A DNA stretch of 64,000 bases, taken from the NCBI RefSeq assembly GCF_025152745.1, contig NZ_CP104040.1:992001-1056000 (forward strand), read 5' to 3'. Within the stretch, counting starts at the first letter, position 1; the number at the start of each line of letters is the position of its first letter. Shown piece after piece: positions 63,330 to 64,000 of this stretch. The notes below the pieces were generated by a model. It worked only from the letters and a program-made list of their open reading frames with translations, searched no databases and was not told the DNA's origin. Source of the DNA: Rhizobium sp. WSM4643. GTDB taxonomy: Bacteria > Pseudomonadota > Alphaproteobacteria > Rhizobiales > Rhizobiaceae. A program made the translations under genes and the position numbers.

Positions 63330-63959
63330 CTACAGGGAGGTGGGACCTGGCATCAGGTCATAGGGAGGGCGCCAGCCGGGCATGTTGCTGATACGATCTT
63401 TCCAGGCTGCGATTGCCGGAAAGGCGCTATGATCGATCCCGGTTTCCTCCGGCATGAAGACGTAGCCCGCCAGAGAGAGGTCTGCGATCGTCACCCGGTC
63501 GCCAACCATGAAGGCCCGACCGGCGAGGTGTTCGTCAACAATGGCATAGGCAGCTTTGGCCCTCAGTCTTAAAAACTCGACGACTGGCGTCTCGCCGCTC
63601 TTCTGGAGGCCATAGATGAACCGCAGCGTCGCGTAATAGCTCGTGAATTTGTGATTGTCGAAAAGGATCCAGCGCATGACGTCGCGCCGTTCTTCGGCCG
63701 TCTGCGCCCCGAAATGGCCTGTCACCTCTGACAAGTAGTCCAGGATAATCCCCGATTGGCTGATCTTGGTTTGCCCATGTTCGAGCACAGGCGCCTCGCC
63801 CTGTTCGTTGATGGTTTTTCGCCATTCTTCAGTACGCGTTTCGCCGCCCAGATAATCAACGAAAATGCTTTCCCACTTGATGCCGGCAAGCGCAAAGAAG
63901 AGTGCGACCTTGTAACAGTTCCCGGAGAGAGCGAAGCAATGAAGTTTGAAATCAGGCAT
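63330..63959 (-). CDS. Glutathione S-transferase family protein
   Basis: 209 residues from ATG 63959 (MPDFKLHCFALSGNCYKVALFFALAG); an ATG at 63974 would add five. SGNCYKV carries the N-terminal Ser/Cys region, EQGEAPVLEHGQTKISQSGIILDYLSE the glutathione-binding cis-Pro and QS motif, and VGDRVTIADLSLAGYVFM the conserved C-terminal Asp. Detoxifying or scavenging role; substrate unknown. Confidence 0.92.
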   Translation of the reverse strand: MPDFKLHCFALSGNCYKVALFFALAGIKWESIFVDYLGGETRTEEWRKTINEQGEAPVLEHGQTKISQSGIILDYLSEVTGHFGAQTAEERRDVMRWILFDNHKFTSYYATLRFIYGLQKSGETPVVEFLRLRAKAAYAIVDEHLAGRAFMVGDRVTIADLSLAGYVFMPEETGIDHSAFPAIAAWKDRISNMPGWRPPYDLMPGPTSL

Positions 63960-64000
63960 GAAAGCTCCTAACAAAAATAAAGACTTAAAGCGCCGATCAA

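Overview
The window is chromosomal DNA of a fast-growing rhizobium (Rhizobium leguminosarum/etli type, Alphaproteobacteria). I infer this from the high GC, the protein styles (S21, OhrR/Ohr, a cisplatin-type ATP-dependent DNA ligase, many small rhizobial unknowns) and the many RIME-type palindromic intergenic repeats. No rRNA, tRNA or CRISPR was found.

Layout. 1-12.8 kb is core-like: the C-terminal part of a DNA ligase, a Tat-exported hydrolase, a decayed AbiEii-type nucleotidyltransferase, two tandem L,D-transpeptidases, cspA and rpsU, the divergent ohrR/ohr pair, a MarR-controlled DUF899/DUF1579/VOC cluster, and an ABC-F ATPase. 12.94-23.0 kb is a foreign integrative element bounded by a perfect 19-bp direct repeat. 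It carries a tyrosine integrase, an excisionase-like HTH protein, a putative replication initiator with three internal iterons, a phage small-terminase-like protein, a serine recombinase and several exported or unknown cargo proteins. Its gene order (int-xis-rep/ori-terS-cargo) resembles a phage-inducible island or phage satellite. It sits inside a short, strongly translated leader ORF that originally preceded the ABC-F gene. 23.0-26.1 kb holds an MNT/HEPN-like toxin-antitoxin pair (second gene frameshifted) and a second ABC-F gene.

26.3-33.7 kb contains two nearly identical, directly oriented IS110-family elements. Both are inserted at the same position of RIME repeats. Their 5' non-coding ends can be read as bridge RNAs whose loops match the RIME target and the element's own ends. 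Between them lie a HerA-like ATPase, small conserved genes, a Nudix protein and zwf. 33.8-64 kb is again ordinary rhizobial accessory/core DNA: tam, a CNNM/HlyC-type transporter, a chemoreceptor with a C-terminal CheR/CheB tether, metabolic enzymes, an EmrAB efflux pair followed by a class III cyclase, nadE, a GST/TetR divergon, MFS and TauE/SafE transporters, sodB, a metallophosphoesterase, an AraC/SDR divergon, a WYL/LysE divergon, cytochrome c' plus a diheme cytochrome c, and a glutathione transferase.

The signals most worth a second look are the IS110 bridge RNA aimed at RIME repeats, the phage-satellite-like island with DNA-level iterons inside its rep gene, and the ABC-F leader ORF used as its attachment site. 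All family assignments come from reading the sequence; no searches were run.
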